From positions 568,833 to 632,832 of the forward strand of contig NZ_LMQM01000010.1 in assembly GCF_001424145.1 (NCBI RefSeq): a DNA stretch of 64,000 nt. The letters are read 5' to 3'. Positions 54,815-63,455 of the stretch are shown here, piece by piece. The position numbers and the translations under genes were made by a program. Every line of letters begins with the position of its first letter. Position 1 is the first letter of the stretch. This DNA is from Chryseobacterium sp. Leaf404 (GTDB lineage Bacteria > Bacteroidota > Bacteroidia > Flavobacteriales > Weeksellaceae). The notes under the pieces were generated by a model. That model had not been told where the DNA came from. It made no database searches and saw only the letters and a list, made by a program, of their open reading frames with translations.

Positions 54815-56260
54815 TTAAATTTTAATCGCTTTTCTGGAAATTACTTTTGATGATTCTGTAGTTATTTTAATGATGTAAATTCCTTTTTGAAGACCGGAAG
54901 TATCGATACTTTTTGCGGCTTTACTCTGAATGATCAGCCGTCCACTTTGATCGTACAATTCTGCCGATTCGATTTTTTCTTTTGACTCTAATTTTAATTC
55001 ATTTTTAAAAGGGTTGTTAAAAACTATACTCTTGTCTATTGGTAGATTTGCATTTACAGATAATGTGGATTGGCTTATAATATACCTTGAAATTTTATTA
55101 TCATAAAAAACGTATAGGAAATTATCTTTAATTATCGGATGAAAAGTATCATTAACAGTACTTTCCTGTAAAATATGATGAAGATTTCCGTTAATTACAA
55201 CTGGATTCCCCGAACTTGTATAACCTCTCATTCCTATTTTTGTCAGCGCAGTGTTATTCGTTGTATCGAAAGAAGCTGAATATAAGAATATATAGTTTTC
55301 AAACAAGAGTGGTTTATTTTCTGCACTGCTGTACAAATCTCCGTTGAAGGTGTATGAATCGGCGTAATTTACTTTACCATTTATACCAAAAGTAGCATCA
55401 GCAATGCCTGACGAATTAGTTTTTGTTAACTGGCCGTCTGTTCCGTTTTTAAAATTATGGATAAATGATGCAGTATTTTGAGAAATCACAGCAGTTCCAC
55501 AGTGTAATACCGGATTGGAGAGTGTGTTTGAAAGTTCTGCATAGCCATTCTGCCCAAATGACAAATCCAGATTTCCTGTGTTAAAATTAATCTTTCTCAC
55601 AGAAGTCTGCCCTCCCTGAGTGTTAACAGCTTCATACAAAAAATCATTGTCGTAATAAAAAAGTTCTCCAAAAATTGTGCTTGTGTTTTCTAAAGTCGTG
55701 AGAAGAGTTTGAACTCCATTATTTCCGAAAGCAGCGTCTGGAAAACCTGTTGAATTATATTTACTGATACTCTGTTGATTTCTTGAAATAATTTTTCCGT
55801 CTGCCAAAACTATTTTATAGTGATGGTACGGTGTTGTAAGGGAAGAATTTATATTTCCGAATCCTGCATCTAACTGTCCGTCAGAAAGATACTTCACCCC
55901 TGAATTCAAATAAAATTTAAAAGGATCACAGTAAAAGCTGTCTGAAAAATAGATTGAATTCAAGACATTTACTTCTCCATTGTTACCGAAAGTGGAATCT
56001 GGAGTTCCGTTACTATTTAGCCTGAAAAATTTTCTACCGATAAAATTATTGGAACTGTCGTGGATTTCCTTATTCAAAAATAATTTGTTGTCTTGAAATG
56101 TGGGCGTGTTATAAGCAGACAATTGTGACATCGAATTGGTCTTTGTGCCAACCTCTACTACACCATTATTTCCAAAACTTAAGTCTTTCGTAAAAGTAAT
56201 TTGAGAATAACAGAAAGACAAACTGCAGGCGAATACTGCCACGGATATTTTCTTCATCAT
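54815..56260 (-). CDS. Secreted delta-60 repeat protein with a type IX C-terminal sorting domain
   Basis: A 481-residue exported protein (signal peptide ISVAVFACSLSFCYSQ) with several delta-60 repeats, seen as FGNNG- or FGINGK-type motifs (DSTFGNNGEV, DAAFGNNGVQ, DLSFGQNGYAEL, DATFGINGKVNY) spaced about 50-60 residues apart. The last ~75 residues are a type A sorting domain (NPFKNELKLESKEKIESAEL, YDQSGRLIIQ, GIYIIKITTESSKVISRKAI), so it is a type IX secretion cargo. Its function beyond display or secretion is unknown. Two Met codons start it. Confidence 0.9.
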   Translation of the reverse strand: MMKKISVAVFACSLSFCYSQITFTKDLSFGNNGVVEVGTKTNSMSQLSAYNTPTFQDNKLFLNKEIHDSSNNFIGRKFFRLNSNGTPDSTFGNNGEVNVLNSIYFSDSFYCDPFKFYLNSGVKYLSDGQLDAGFGNINSSLTTPYHHYKIVLADGKIISRNQQSISKYNSTGFPDAAFGNNGVQTLLTTLENTSTIFGELFYYDNDFLYEAVNTQGGQTSVRKINFNTGNLDLSFGQNGYAELSNTLSNPVLHCGTAVISQNTASFIHNFKNGTDGQLTKTNSSGIADATFGINGKVNYADSYTFNGDLYSSAENKPLLFENYIFLYSASFDTTNNTALTKIGMRGYTSSGNPVVINGNLHHILQESTVNDTFHPIIKDNFLYVFYDNKISRYIISQSTLSVNANLPIDKSIVFNNPFKNELKLESKEKIESAELYDQSGRLIIQSKAAKSIDTSGLQKGIYIIKITTESSKVISRKAIKI

Positions 56261-56281
56261 TTATGTGTGTTTAATTATTTC

Positions 56282-56289
56282 CAAAAATA
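56282..56289 (-). promoter_or_regulatory. -7 promoter box of the delta-60 protein gene
   Basis: TATTTTTG on the minus strand, with a predicted leader of about 18 nt. Confidence 0.55.
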
Positions 56290-56303
56290 ATATTTTTTCT
56301 CAC

Positions 56304-56343
56304 ATAAAAATGAAAAGAGCAGACTTTTTTTAAATCTGCTCTT
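56304..56343 (-). terminator. Intrinsic terminator of lysS
   Basis: AAGAGCAGA at 56315-56323 pairs with TCTGCTCTT at 56335-56343; T-rich sequence follows on the minus strand. Confidence 0.75.
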
Positions 56344-56366
56344 AATTATTAATATTTTAAATGGTT

Positions 56367-58067
56367 TTAAACCAACTTCATCCACACATTTTCATCCACT
56401 TTCTCAACCTTCACAAGGTTTCCTTTCGTTAAAGTCTTAGAAGCCTTATCCCATTTTTTTCCGGATAACTGACTTCTTTCTTTTACTTCAGCTAAAGAAA
56501 ATGCCTCTTCCTGAGAATTTAAAATCTGCAGAATTACTTTTTCATCTTCTCCCAATTCGATTTGAGGAACCGTTTTTTCAGGTCTCATCTGCGGGAAGAA
56601 CAATACTTCCTGAATCGATGGGTTATTTGTAAGGAACATAATCAGTCTGTCCATTCCGATGCCCAAACCTGAAGTTGGCGGCATTCCGTATTCCAAAGCT
56701 CTGAGGAAGTCTTCATCGATAAATCCTGTTGCTTCATCGTCACCTTTTTCGGCTAATTTTAACTGCTCTTCGAAACGTTCTCTCTGATCAATCGGGTCAT
56801 TTAATTCTGAATAAGCGTTGGCGATTTCTTTTCCGCAAACCATTAATTCAAAACGTTCTGTCAAACCTTCTTTGCTTCTGTGTTTTTTGGTTAACGGTGA
56901 CATTTCAATCGGGTAATCGGTAATGAAAGTCGGCTGGATAAAGTTTCCTTCACATTTCTCCCCAAAAATTTCGTCAATTAATTTTCCTTTTCCCATCGTT
57001 TCGTTCACTTCAATTCCGATAGATTTAGCGAAATCGAACAATTCCTGCTCAGTTTTCCCGGTGATATCAAAACCTGTATATTTCTGAATCGCTTCTGTCA
57101 TAGAAACTCTTGGGTAAGGCGCTTTCCAGCTGATTTGATGCTCACCGAAGGTTGATTCTGAAGAACCGTTCACAGAAGTCGCACAGAATTCCAGCAATTT
57201 CTCTGTAAAATCCATCATCCAGTTGTAGTCTTTGTAGGCTACATAAATTTCCATTGCTGTAAATTCCGGGTTATGGGTTCTGTCCATCCCTTCGTTTCTG
57301 AAGTTTTTTGAGAATTCGTAAACACCGTCAAAACCACCAACGATCAGTCTTTTCAGATACAATTCGTTGGCAATTCTTAAGTATAATGGAATATCCAAAG
57401 CATTGTGATGCGTTATAAACGGTCTCGCCGCCGCTCCACCTGGAATCGACTGTAAAATCGGAGTTTCAACCTCAAAATATCCTGCATCGTTGAAGAAAGT
57501 TCTCATTGCATTGAACAGTTTTGTTCTTTTTACGAAAATTTCTTTCACCTGAGGATTTACCGTTAAGTCAACGTAACGCTGTCTGTATCTCAATTCCGCA
57601 TCATTGAAAGCATCGTGTACGACACCATTTTCGTCGGTTTTCGCAATGGGTAAGGGACGTAATGATTTGGTAAGCAAAGTAAAATTCTTCACCAAAACCG
57701 TCATTTCACCAACCTGAGTGGTAAATAAATCACCCTCAATACCGATAATATCACCAATGTCTAAAAGATGTTTGTAAACATCGTTGTATAAAGATTTGTC
57801 TTCTCCCGTACAGATTTCGTCACGGTTGAAGTATACCTGAATTTTCCCTGTAGAATCCTGCAATTCAGCAAAAGAAGCCTTCCCCTGAATACGGCGAGAC
57901 ATCAGTCTGCCCGCAATCTTCACCTGTTTACTTTCAGAAAAATTCTGTTTTATAGATTCTGTAGTATCTGTAACCGTGTATTCTTCTGCCGGGAATGCGT
58001 TGATTCCCAATTCAACAAGCTTAGTCAGCTTTTCTCTTCTAATGATTTCCTGTTCTGATAATTGCAT
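56367..58067 (-). CDS. lysS: Lysine--tRNA ligase with a C-terminal extension
   Basis: Class II synthetase that charges tRNA-Lys. The N-terminal OB anticodon-binding domain (VKIAGRLMSRRIQGKASFAEL), motif 2 region (FRNEGMDRTHNPEFTAMEIY) and motif 3 (GLGIGMDRLIMFLTNNPSI) are present, ending in FFPQMRPE near residue 495. About 65 further residues (VILQILNSQEEAFSLAEVKE, SGKKWDKASKTLTKGNLVKV) look like a small winged-helix domain, making it 566 aa against the usual ~500. The start is backed by a TATTTTTG promoter box 24 nt upstream. Confidence 0.96.
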   Translation of the reverse strand: MQLSEQEIIRREKLTKLVELGINAFPAEEYTVTDTTESIKQNFSESKQVKIAGRLMSRRIQGKASFAELQDSTGKIQVYFNRDEICTGEDKSLYNDVYKHLLDIGDIIGIEGDLFTTQVGEMTVLVKNFTLLTKSLRPLPIAKTDENGVVHDAFNDAELRYRQRYVDLTVNPQVKEIFVKRTKLFNAMRTFFNDAGYFEVETPILQSIPGGAAARPFITHHNALDIPLYLRIANELYLKRLIVGGFDGVYEFSKNFRNEGMDRTHNPEFTAMEIYVAYKDYNWMMDFTEKLLEFCATSVNGSSESTFGEHQISWKAPYPRVSMTEAIQKYTGFDITGKTEQELFDFAKSIGIEVNETMGKGKLIDEIFGEKCEGNFIQPTFITDYPIEMSPLTKKHRSKEGLTERFELMVCGKEIANAYSELNDPIDQRERFEEQLKLAEKGDDEATGFIDEDFLRALEYGMPPTSGLGIGMDRLIMFLTNNPSIQEVLFFPQMRPEKTVPQIELGEDEKVILQILNSQEEAFSLAEVKERSQLSGKKWDKASKTLTKGNLVKVEKVDENVWMKLV

Positions 58068-58090
58068 TATAATTCAATTTTTTCGAATTG

Positions 58091-58098
58091 CAAAAATA
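58091..58098 (-). promoter_or_regulatory. -7 promoter box of lysS
   Basis: TATTTTTG on the minus strand, with a predicted leader of about 20 nt. Confidence 0.6.
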
Positions 58099-58274
58099 GT
58101 GAATTTTAAGCGTTTATGAAACTGGAAATTTGTTTTAACCACAAATCGTAGATTAGAAGCAGTCAAAAGTCACAAAAGTTTTATATTGGATTGAAGATGT
58201 GATGGTTTTCGCTTTAAAGCTCAAAAAAATTAAATCATATAATTTTTGGTAAAAAATGGTGTTACCTGCTACGA

Positions 58275-58360
58275 AACCGCAGCCCGAATTGAGTGGAGCT
58301 CTTTTTGTGAGGAGGAACGACGAGCAAAAAAGCGGGAACGGAAGGCGGAAATAGCTGCCA
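58275..58360 (+). repeat. Dispersed intergenic repeat, copy C
   Basis: Same order as copy A: AGCCCGAATTGAGTGGAGCTC, TTTTTGTG, the centre GAGGAACGACGAGC, AAAAAAGCGGGAACGG and a GCTGCC end. It is more diverged in the arms but shares the GAGGAACGA(A/C)GAGC centre with copy A. Confidence 0.6.
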
Positions 58361-58418
58361 AAAAAAAATAGTAAATTGCTATTCGACGTAGTCAAAAGCT
58401 GCAATAAAAAAATCACTT

Positions 58419-59342
58419 TTAAAAACTATTCCTCCTGTTTTTAGGAACAAAAGTCCACGCTAGAATACGGCTCAATTTTTGACCTTGCGCCATGTCGATT
58501 ATTTTCACTTCGAGAGCGTCTACTTTCTTTAAAAGTGAATTTAATTTAAATAAATTTTCTTTTTTGGAAACCAAAGACGTAAACCACAGAATTTGAGACG
58601 AATACAAAACACTTTCTTCAATCATTTTTGAGACAAAAGCTATTTCGCCACCTTCGCACCACAATTCAGCCTGCTGTCCGCTGAAATTGAGATTGGGCTT
58701 TTGAACCTTGGATTTATGAAGATTTTTTGTTTTGCGAATATTACCTTTCATCGCAGAATCCATCGAATTATGGAATGGCGGATTGCACATGGTAAACGTG
58801 AATTTATCCTGAGAATTAAGAATATTTTTAAAGATAAACTGAGAATCCTGCTGTAATTTTAACTGAATATTTTCGGAAAAATCAGTATTTTCAGCTAAAA
58901 TCTTTTGGGCATTGTCTAAAGACTTCTGATCGATATCGGTTCCCAGCATTTCCCAACCATAAGATTTATGGGCAATCAGCGGATAGACCAGATTGGCTCC
59001 GGTTCCAATGTCGAGACCTCTAACAGATAACCCTGACGGAATTTCTTTTAAATTTCCTGCCAGCAAATCGGCGATGTAATGAATGTAATCGGCACGTCCG
59101 GGAATGGGCGGACAAAGATTTCCTTCCGGAATATCCCAGTTTTTAACGTTGTAAAAATGCTCTAACAAAGCCTTGTTAAGAAATTTTACTGCTTTCGGAA
59201 TACTGAAATTGATGGTTAAATTACCGTAAGAATTTTTAAAAACGTAATGTTTCAGTTCCGGCACACAGGAGACCAGTTCGTCGAAATTATAAGAATTTCT
59301 GTGAAGATTTCTTGTGTGCAGTCCTGATTTTTCGGTGGTCAT
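58419..59342 (-). CDS. rlmF: 23S rRNA (adenine(1618)-N(6))-methyltransferase
   Basis: Methylates A1618 of 23S rRNA. The 307-residue protein shows LHTRNLHRNSYNFDELVSCV, WDIPEGNLCPPIPGRADYIH, motif I RGLDIGTGANLVYPLIA, the catalytic NPPF in FTMCNPPFHNSM and GQQAELWCEGGEIAFVSKMI, all hallmarks of RlmF. It follows the cytochrome c gene by 3 bp on the same strand, so it is probably the last gene of that short operon. Confidence 0.95.
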   Translation of the reverse strand: MTTEKSGLHTRNLHRNSYNFDELVSCVPELKHYVFKNSYGNLTINFSIPKAVKFLNKALLEHFYNVKNWDIPEGNLCPPIPGRADYIHYIADLLAGNLKEIPSGLSVRGLDIGTGANLVYPLIAHKSYGWEMLGTDIDQKSLDNAQKILAENTDFSENIQLKLQQDSQFIFKNILNSQDKFTFTMCNPPFHNSMDSAMKGNIRKTKNLHKSKVQKPNLNFSGQQAELWCEGGEIAFVSKMIEESVLYSSQILWFTSLVSKKENLFKLNSLLKKVDALEVKIIDMAQGQKLSRILAWTFVPKNRRNSF

Positions 59343-59345
59343 GAA

Positions 59346-59714
59346 TTATTTTTTCTGTTTCAGAATATATTCCACCATTTTTTTGGCATCTTCTTTCGAA
59401 AACTGCGGATGAGGCTGCATCGGAACACTTCCCCACACACCGCTTCCGCCTACAATAATTTTTGATGCCAACTGCTCAATATCCTTTTCAGAATATTTTG
59501 CGGCGATTTCTCTGTATGAAGGGCCGATCATTCTTTCATTAATGCTGTGACAAGACATACAGTCAGATGTTTCAATCATCGTCTGCCCCGAAGCTTCTGC
59601 CACAACGGGAGTTGCCACATCTGATGAGTCGGCAGCCTGTGGTTGTATGGTCTCTTTTTTAGAACAGGAAATGGCAAGTAAGCTCACCAATCCTGTTACC
59701 AATAGTTTTTTCAT
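59346..59714 (-). CDS. Cytochrome c lipoprotein
   Basis: A 122-residue monohaem cytochrome c anchored as a lipoprotein (lipobox LVSLLAISCSK). The haem motif CMSCH is at residues 52-56, and the distal ligand Met is probably the one in VWGSVPMQPHPQ. The class I fold continues with KKMVEYILKQKK at the C-terminus. It would shuttle electrons in the periplasm; its donor and acceptor are not shown by the neighbours. It shares one base (TAATG) with the upstream lipoprotein gene. Confidence 0.92.
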   Translation of the reverse strand: MKKLLVTGLVSLLAISCSKKETIQPQAADSSDVATPVVAEASGQTMIETSDCMSCHSINERMIGPSYREIAAKYSEKDIEQLASKIIVGGSGVWGSVPMQPHPQFSKEDAKKMVEYILKQKK

Positions 59715-59926
59715 TACTTAGCTGCTGCTGTAGAGTCTGTTTTTACAGGTGCAGCCATTGCTGCGGGAGCCGGTGTAGAATCTTTTTTAGTAGAATCTGC
59801 CTGTATAGTCTGCACTTCAGGTTCTTCAAGCATCGTGTTGCTGTCCTGTAAAGAATGGTCTGCCTTTTTTGAGCAGCTTGCCAATACTAAACCTCCGATA
59901 AATGCGATTGCAATTAGTTTTTTCAT
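59714..59926 (-). CDS. Small Ser/Thr/Ala/Pro-rich lipoprotein
   Basis: A 70-residue lipoprotein with lipobox AFIGGLVLASCSKK, followed by a disordered, low-complexity tail (DSTKKDSTPAPAAMAAPVKT). No domain is present. Its stop overlaps the start of the cytochrome gene by one base, so translation is coupled. A role as a surface or periplasmic partner of the cytochrome is inferred only from position. Confidence 0.75.
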   Translation of the reverse strand: MKKLIAIAFIGGLVLASCSKKADHSLQDSNTMLEEPEVQTIQADSTKKDSTPAPAAMAAPVKTDSTAAAK

Positions 59927-59997
59927 ATTTTTCTATTTAATTTTCAAATTTTTCAGTGAAAACGATTACCTGTTTTATGGTTTATTATTTTCGGTCA

Positions 59998-60005
59998 CAA
60001 AAATA
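59998..60005 (-). promoter_or_regulatory. -7 promoter box of the lipoprotein/cytochrome/rlmF unit
   Basis: TATTTTTG on the minus strand, with a predicted leader of about 68 nt. Confidence 0.45.
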
Positions 60006-60103
60006 TAAAAATAAAATTTCAAACTGTAGATTTAAGACGATTTTAAATCCTGTTTAGACTGATTTTGCAGAAATTGAAGATAAATCTCAGCTTTTAAGTT
60101 TTT

Positions 60104-60137
60104 TTTGCTGCAGATATTGAAAAAAATTCTACATTTG
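60104..60137 (+). promoter_or_regulatory. Promoter of the trp operon
   Basis: TTTG at 60104-60107, a 22-nt spacer and TACATTTG at 60130-60137. The predicted transcription start, about 60141, is one base before the leader ORF's ATG. Confidence 0.65.
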
Positions 60138-60141
60138 TCAC

Positions 60142-60219
60142 ATGATTAATTCAGTTAACAGAAATTGGTGGTGGCATTCAAACTCTTCGTCGGGTCTGAA
60201 GCTATTGTCCTTTTGTTAA
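60142..60219 (+). CDS. trpL: trp operon leader peptide
   Basis: A 25-codon ORF with three consecutive Trp codons (W9-W10-W11, TGG at 60166-60174) followed by His, then a Ser-rich end and TAA at 60217. Three adjacent Trp codons in so short an ORF, directly before trpE and a terminator, are the signature of ribosome-mediated attenuation: scarce Trp-tRNA stalls the ribosome at the Trp codons. The ATG falls 4 nt after the -7 box, so the message may begin almost at the start codon and lack a ribosome-binding site. Confidence 0.85.
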   Translation: MINSVNRNWWWHSNSSSGLKLLSFC

Positions 60220-60284
60220 TCTACAGCCGGAATTTATAGAAAAATATACAGAGACTTTGACGATTTGCGTTGAAGTCTTTTTTT
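60188..60284 (+). promoter_or_regulatory. trp attenuator (antiterminator and terminator)
   Basis: The terminator is AGACTTTGACG (60252-60262) paired with CGTTGAAGTCT (60268-60278), 11 bp including two G-U pairs, loop ATTTG, then a seven-T run to 60284. The segment CGTCGGGTCT at 60188-60197, inside the leader ORF, can pair with the same AGACTTTGACG arm and so prevent the terminator. It starts 14 nt after the last Trp codon, just clear of a ribosome stalled there. Confidence 0.8.
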
Positions 60285-60312
60285 ATGTCTAAATCTCAAA
60301 AAAATAAAAAGA

Positions 60313-61728
60313 ATGTCTGATTCTATTATAAAAATTAAAACAAAATCCAGAAAAATACTGGGCGACTTGCATACCCCGATGAATATTTATCTTCAAATCA
60401 GAGATAAATTCAGGGATACGATTCTTCTGGAAAGTTCGGATTCTAAAAATATTGACCACAATTTTTCATTCATCGCTATCAACGCAATTGCCGGAATTGA
60501 AATTAAAAACCTGGATGAATTTGAGGTAAAATTCCCCAATAAAAGTCCTGTGAAGAAGTCTTTAGAAAACAAAAATATTCCTGAACTGCTGAATGATTTT
60601 TCTAAAAGTTTTCAGTGTGAAAAAACGCATGATAAAATTGAAGAAACGGCACAATCTCTTTTTGGATACACCAGCTTTGAAGCGGTGCAGTTTTTTGAAG
60701 ATGTAAAATTCAAACCTCAAAGCAGAGAAGTTGAAATCCCGATTCTGCGTTACAGACTGTATCAGTACGTGATCGCCATTAATCATTTTAACGATGAGAT
60801 GCATTTGATTGAAAACCAGATTTACGGTGTAAAATCTGAATTCAGAATGCTGGAAGATTTAATAAAAAATAAAAATGCTGTCGTTTATCCATTTGAAAAA
60901 ATGGCTGAAGAAACTTCCAATATCACAGATGAAGAATATTTAGAACTGGTAAATAAAGCTCAGAAACACTGTATGCGCGGCGACGTTTTTCAGTTGGTTT
61001 TGAGCAGAAGATTTGAGCAGAAATTCCAGGGAGACGAATTCAATGTTTATCGTGCTTTGCGAAATATTAATCCATCACCTTATCTTTTCTATTTTGATTA
61101 TGGAAATTACAAACTTTTCGGATCAAGCCCTGAAAGTCAGTTAATTATCAAAGACAACAAAGCAATTATACATCCCATTGCAGGAACTTTTAAAAGAACA
61201 GGTGATCTGGAAACGGATTTACAGTCGATTGAATCACTGAAAAACGATCCTAAAGAAAATGCCGAGCACACCATGTTGGTTGATTTGGCAAGAAATGATT
61301 TAGGAAAATTAGGTAAAAATATAACCGTTACGAAACTGAAAGAAATTCATCTATTTTCGCACGTTATTCATATGGTAAGTGAGGTGACAGCAGATTTAGA
61401 GGAGATGACCAATCCTTTTGAAATGGTTGCTACGACCTTTCCACAGGGAACTTTGAGCGGAGCACCAAAACATAAAGCACTACAGTTAATCAACGAATAC
61501 GAAAAAGATTCCCGCGGATATTATGGCGGCTGCATCGGAATGGTTGGTTTGAACGGCGAATGCAATCAGGCGATTATGATCCGTACTTTTCTGAGTAAAA
61601 ACAACACTTTATTTTATCAGGCAGGAGCAGGTTTGGTAGCAAAATCAGTTCCCAAAAACGAATTGGAAGAAGTTAATAATAAGTTGAATGCTTTGAAAAG
61701 AGCGGTGGAAAGAGCGGAAAAACTTTAA
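60313..61728 (+). CDS. trpE: Anthranilate synthase component I
   Basis: Makes anthranilate from chorismate with TrpG, the first committed step of tryptophan synthesis. The 471-residue protein has ILLESSDSK near residue 37, the LLES element that binds feedback-inhibiting tryptophan, and the chorismate-binding core: RGDVFQLVLSRRFEQ, NPSPYLFYFDYG, FGSSPESQL, HPIAGTFKRTGD, ARNDLGKLGKN, HMVSEVTADL, PQGTLSGAPKHKAL and QAGAGLVAKSVPKNE. It follows the attenuator by 29 nt. Confidence 0.97.
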   Translation: MSDSIIKIKTKSRKILGDLHTPMNIYLQIRDKFRDTILLESSDSKNIDHNFSFIAINAIAGIEIKNLDEFEVKFPNKSPVKKSLENKNIPELLNDFSKSFQCEKTHDKIEETAQSLFGYTSFEAVQFFEDVKFKPQSREVEIPILRYRLYQYVIAINHFNDEMHLIENQIYGVKSEFRMLEDLIKNKNAVVYPFEKMAEETSNITDEEYLELVNKAQKHCMRGDVFQLVLSRRFEQKFQGDEFNVYRALRNINPSPYLFYFDYGNYKLFGSSPESQLIIKDNKAIIHPIAGTFKRTGDLETDLQSIESLKNDPKENAEHTMLVDLARNDLGKLGKNITVTKLKEIHLFSHVIHMVSEVTADLEEMTNPFEMVATTFPQGTLSGAPKHKALQLINEYEKDSRGYYGGCIGMVGLNGECNQAIMIRTFLSKNNTLFYQAGAGLVAKSVPKNELEEVNNKLNALKRAVERAEKL

Positions 61729-61795
61729 AAATTTGAAATTAGATGTTTGAAAATTTGATATTATCAGAGATCATATTAACAAAACAATACACGAA

Positions 61796-62389
61796 ATGAA
61801 TTCAAAAAACATAAATCATCATTCTAAGACTCTCGTCTTTGATAACTACGACAGTTTCACTTACAATTTAGTTCAAATAATAGAAAGAGTTTTAAATCAA
61901 AAAGTTGACGTTTTCAGAAACGACCAAATTTCGCTTGAAGAAATCAACAAATATGATAAAATTATCCTTTCTCCAGGTCCCGGAATTCCCGAAGAGGCAG
62001 GAATCTTATTGGATTTAATTAAAAGATATGCTCCTACAAAAAGTATTCTTGGAGTTTGCCTCGGGCAGCAGGCAATTGCTGAAGCTTTTGGCGGAAATTT
62101 AATCAATCTCAGTGAAATTTATCATGGCGTTGCCACAGAAGCGATTCAAACCAGCGAACATAAACTTTTCAAAGATTTACCAAACACTTTGGAAGTCGGC
62201 AGATATCACAGTTGGGCAGTAAACCCGGAAAATTTCCCCGAAGAATTGGAAATTACGAGTACCGACAGCAAAGGAATGATTATGAGTTTGAAGCACAAAA
62301 CTTATGACGTTCACGGCGTTCAATATCACCCTGAAAGTATTTTGACGCCTGATGGTGAGATGATTATCAGGAATTTTTTATTGGGTTAA
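61796..62389 (+). CDS. trpG: Anthranilate synthase component II, glutamine amidotransferase
   Basis: Supplies ammonia from glutamine to TrpE. The 197-residue class I amidotransferase has FDNYDSFTYNLVQII, the oxyanion region SPGPGIPEEAG, the catalytic Cys88 in LGVCLGQQAIAEAFGG, and the His-Glu pair in VQYHPESILTPDGE. It lies 67 bp after trpE. It is a separate protein, not fused to trpE or trpD. PabA-type dual use with aminodeoxychorismate synthase is possible but not shown. Confidence 0.96.
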   Translation: MNSKNINHHSKTLVFDNYDSFTYNLVQIIERVLNQKVDVFRNDQISLEEINKYDKIILSPGPGIPEEAGILLDLIKRYAPTKSILGVCLGQQAIAEAFGGNLINLSEIYHGVATEAIQTSEHKLFKDLPNTLEVGRYHSWAVNPENFPEELEITSTDSKGMIMSLKHKTYDVHGVQYHPESILTPDGEMIIRNFLLG

Positions 62390-62464
62390 CAGGTTTTGGA
62401 GTGAAGTTAATAGAAAAAACGAACTATAAAAACCAAGAACCCAATACTAACAACAATTACAATT

Positions 62465-63454
62465 ATGAAGGAAATACTACAATATCTTTTCAATCATCAC
62501 ACCTTATCAAAATCGGAAGCAAAAGCGATTATGATTGAAATTGCCCAAAATAAATTCAACGCAACTGAAGTCACAGCCTTCATCAGTATTTTTCTGATGC
62601 GGAATATCACTTTAGATGAACTGAAAGGTTTCAGAGAGGCTTTACTGCAAATGGCTCTTCCTGTAAATTTAAGCACCCGCGACACGATAGACATTGTAGG
62701 AACGGGCGGTGATGGAAAAAATACCATCAACATATCAACGTTAGCAAGTTTCGTAGTGGCAGGAACCGGACAAAAAGTGGCAAAACACGGCAATTACGGA
62801 GCTTCCACAATCACGGGATCGTCTAATGTGATGGAAGCTTTGGGTTATCAGTTTAAAAAAACTTCTGAGGAACTCAATGAAGATTTAGATAAAGCAAACA
62901 TCTGTTTTCTGCACGCTCCTTATTTTCATCCTGCATTGAAATCTGTGGTGGAATTGAGAAAATCTTTAGGTCTTAGAACATTTTTCAATCTCCTCGGGCC
63001 GCTTGTGAATCCCGCTAAACCTCAATTTTCTGTGATTGGCGTTTATAATCTTGAAATAGCAAGAATTTATCAATATCTGTTGCAAAAAGAAGAGATAGAC
63101 TTTGTTTTGGTTCATGGGATGGATGGTTACGACGAAATCAGTTTGACGCAAGACAGCAAAATCATTACAAAAAGCGGAGAAAACATCTATTCGCCTGAAG
63201 ATTTAGGATTTAAAACTGTGGAAGCAGAAAATATCAAAGCCGGAAATACGCCCGAAGAAACGGCACATATTTTCAGAAATATTTTGGAAGGAAAAGGTAC
63301 AGAATCACAAAATGCAGTGGTTTTGTCAAATGCGGCTGTTGCATTATATCACACTAATAAATTTGAAAATTATGAGAACTGTTTAAATTTGGTGAGAGAA
63401 AGTTTGTTTGGCGGCAAAGCGTTACACAGTTTGAATCAATTGATTGAATGCTAA
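62465..63454 (+). CDS. trpD: Anthranilate phosphoribosyltransferase
   Basis: Joins anthranilate and phosphoribosyl pyrophosphate. The 329-residue protein shows the N-terminal helices (LFNHHTLSKSEAKAIM), the PRPP-binding IVGTGGDGKNTINISTLAS, KHGNYGASTITGSSNVMEALG and RTFFNLLGPLVNPAKP, then VHGMDGYDEISLT, as in the family. It lies 75 bp after trpG. The next ORF starts one base after its stop. Confidence 0.97.
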   Translation: MKEILQYLFNHHTLSKSEAKAIMIEIAQNKFNATEVTAFISIFLMRNITLDELKGFREALLQMALPVNLSTRDTIDIVGTGGDGKNTINISTLASFVVAGTGQKVAKHGNYGASTITGSSNVMEALGYQFKKTSEELNEDLDKANICFLHAPYFHPALKSVVELRKSLGLRTFFNLLGPLVNPAKPQFSVIGVYNLEIARIYQYLLQKEEIDFVLVHGMDGYDEISLTQDSKIITKSGENIYSPEDLGFKTVEAENIKAGNTPEETAHIFRNILEGKGTESQNAVVLSNAAVALYHTNKFENYENCLNLVRESLFGGKALHSLNQLIEC

Positions 63455-63455
63455 A

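Larger units (their letters stand above)
58068..58418. other. Repeat-bearing gap before rlmF's end
   Basis: A 351-base gap holding the lysS promoter and dispersed repeat copy C. An 87-codon minus-strand reading frame can be drawn through it but it is mostly the repeat and has no homologue-like character. Nothing else is recognisable. Confidence 0.6.

Noticed and set aside
54815..56260. Beta-propeller enzyme
   Set aside because: The repeated FGNNG motifs fit delta-60 repeats better, and no catalytic motif is present.
58153..58416. 87-codon minus-strand ORF
   Set aside because: It runs through dispersed repeat copy C and is hydrophobic low-complexity sequence without a credible start region.
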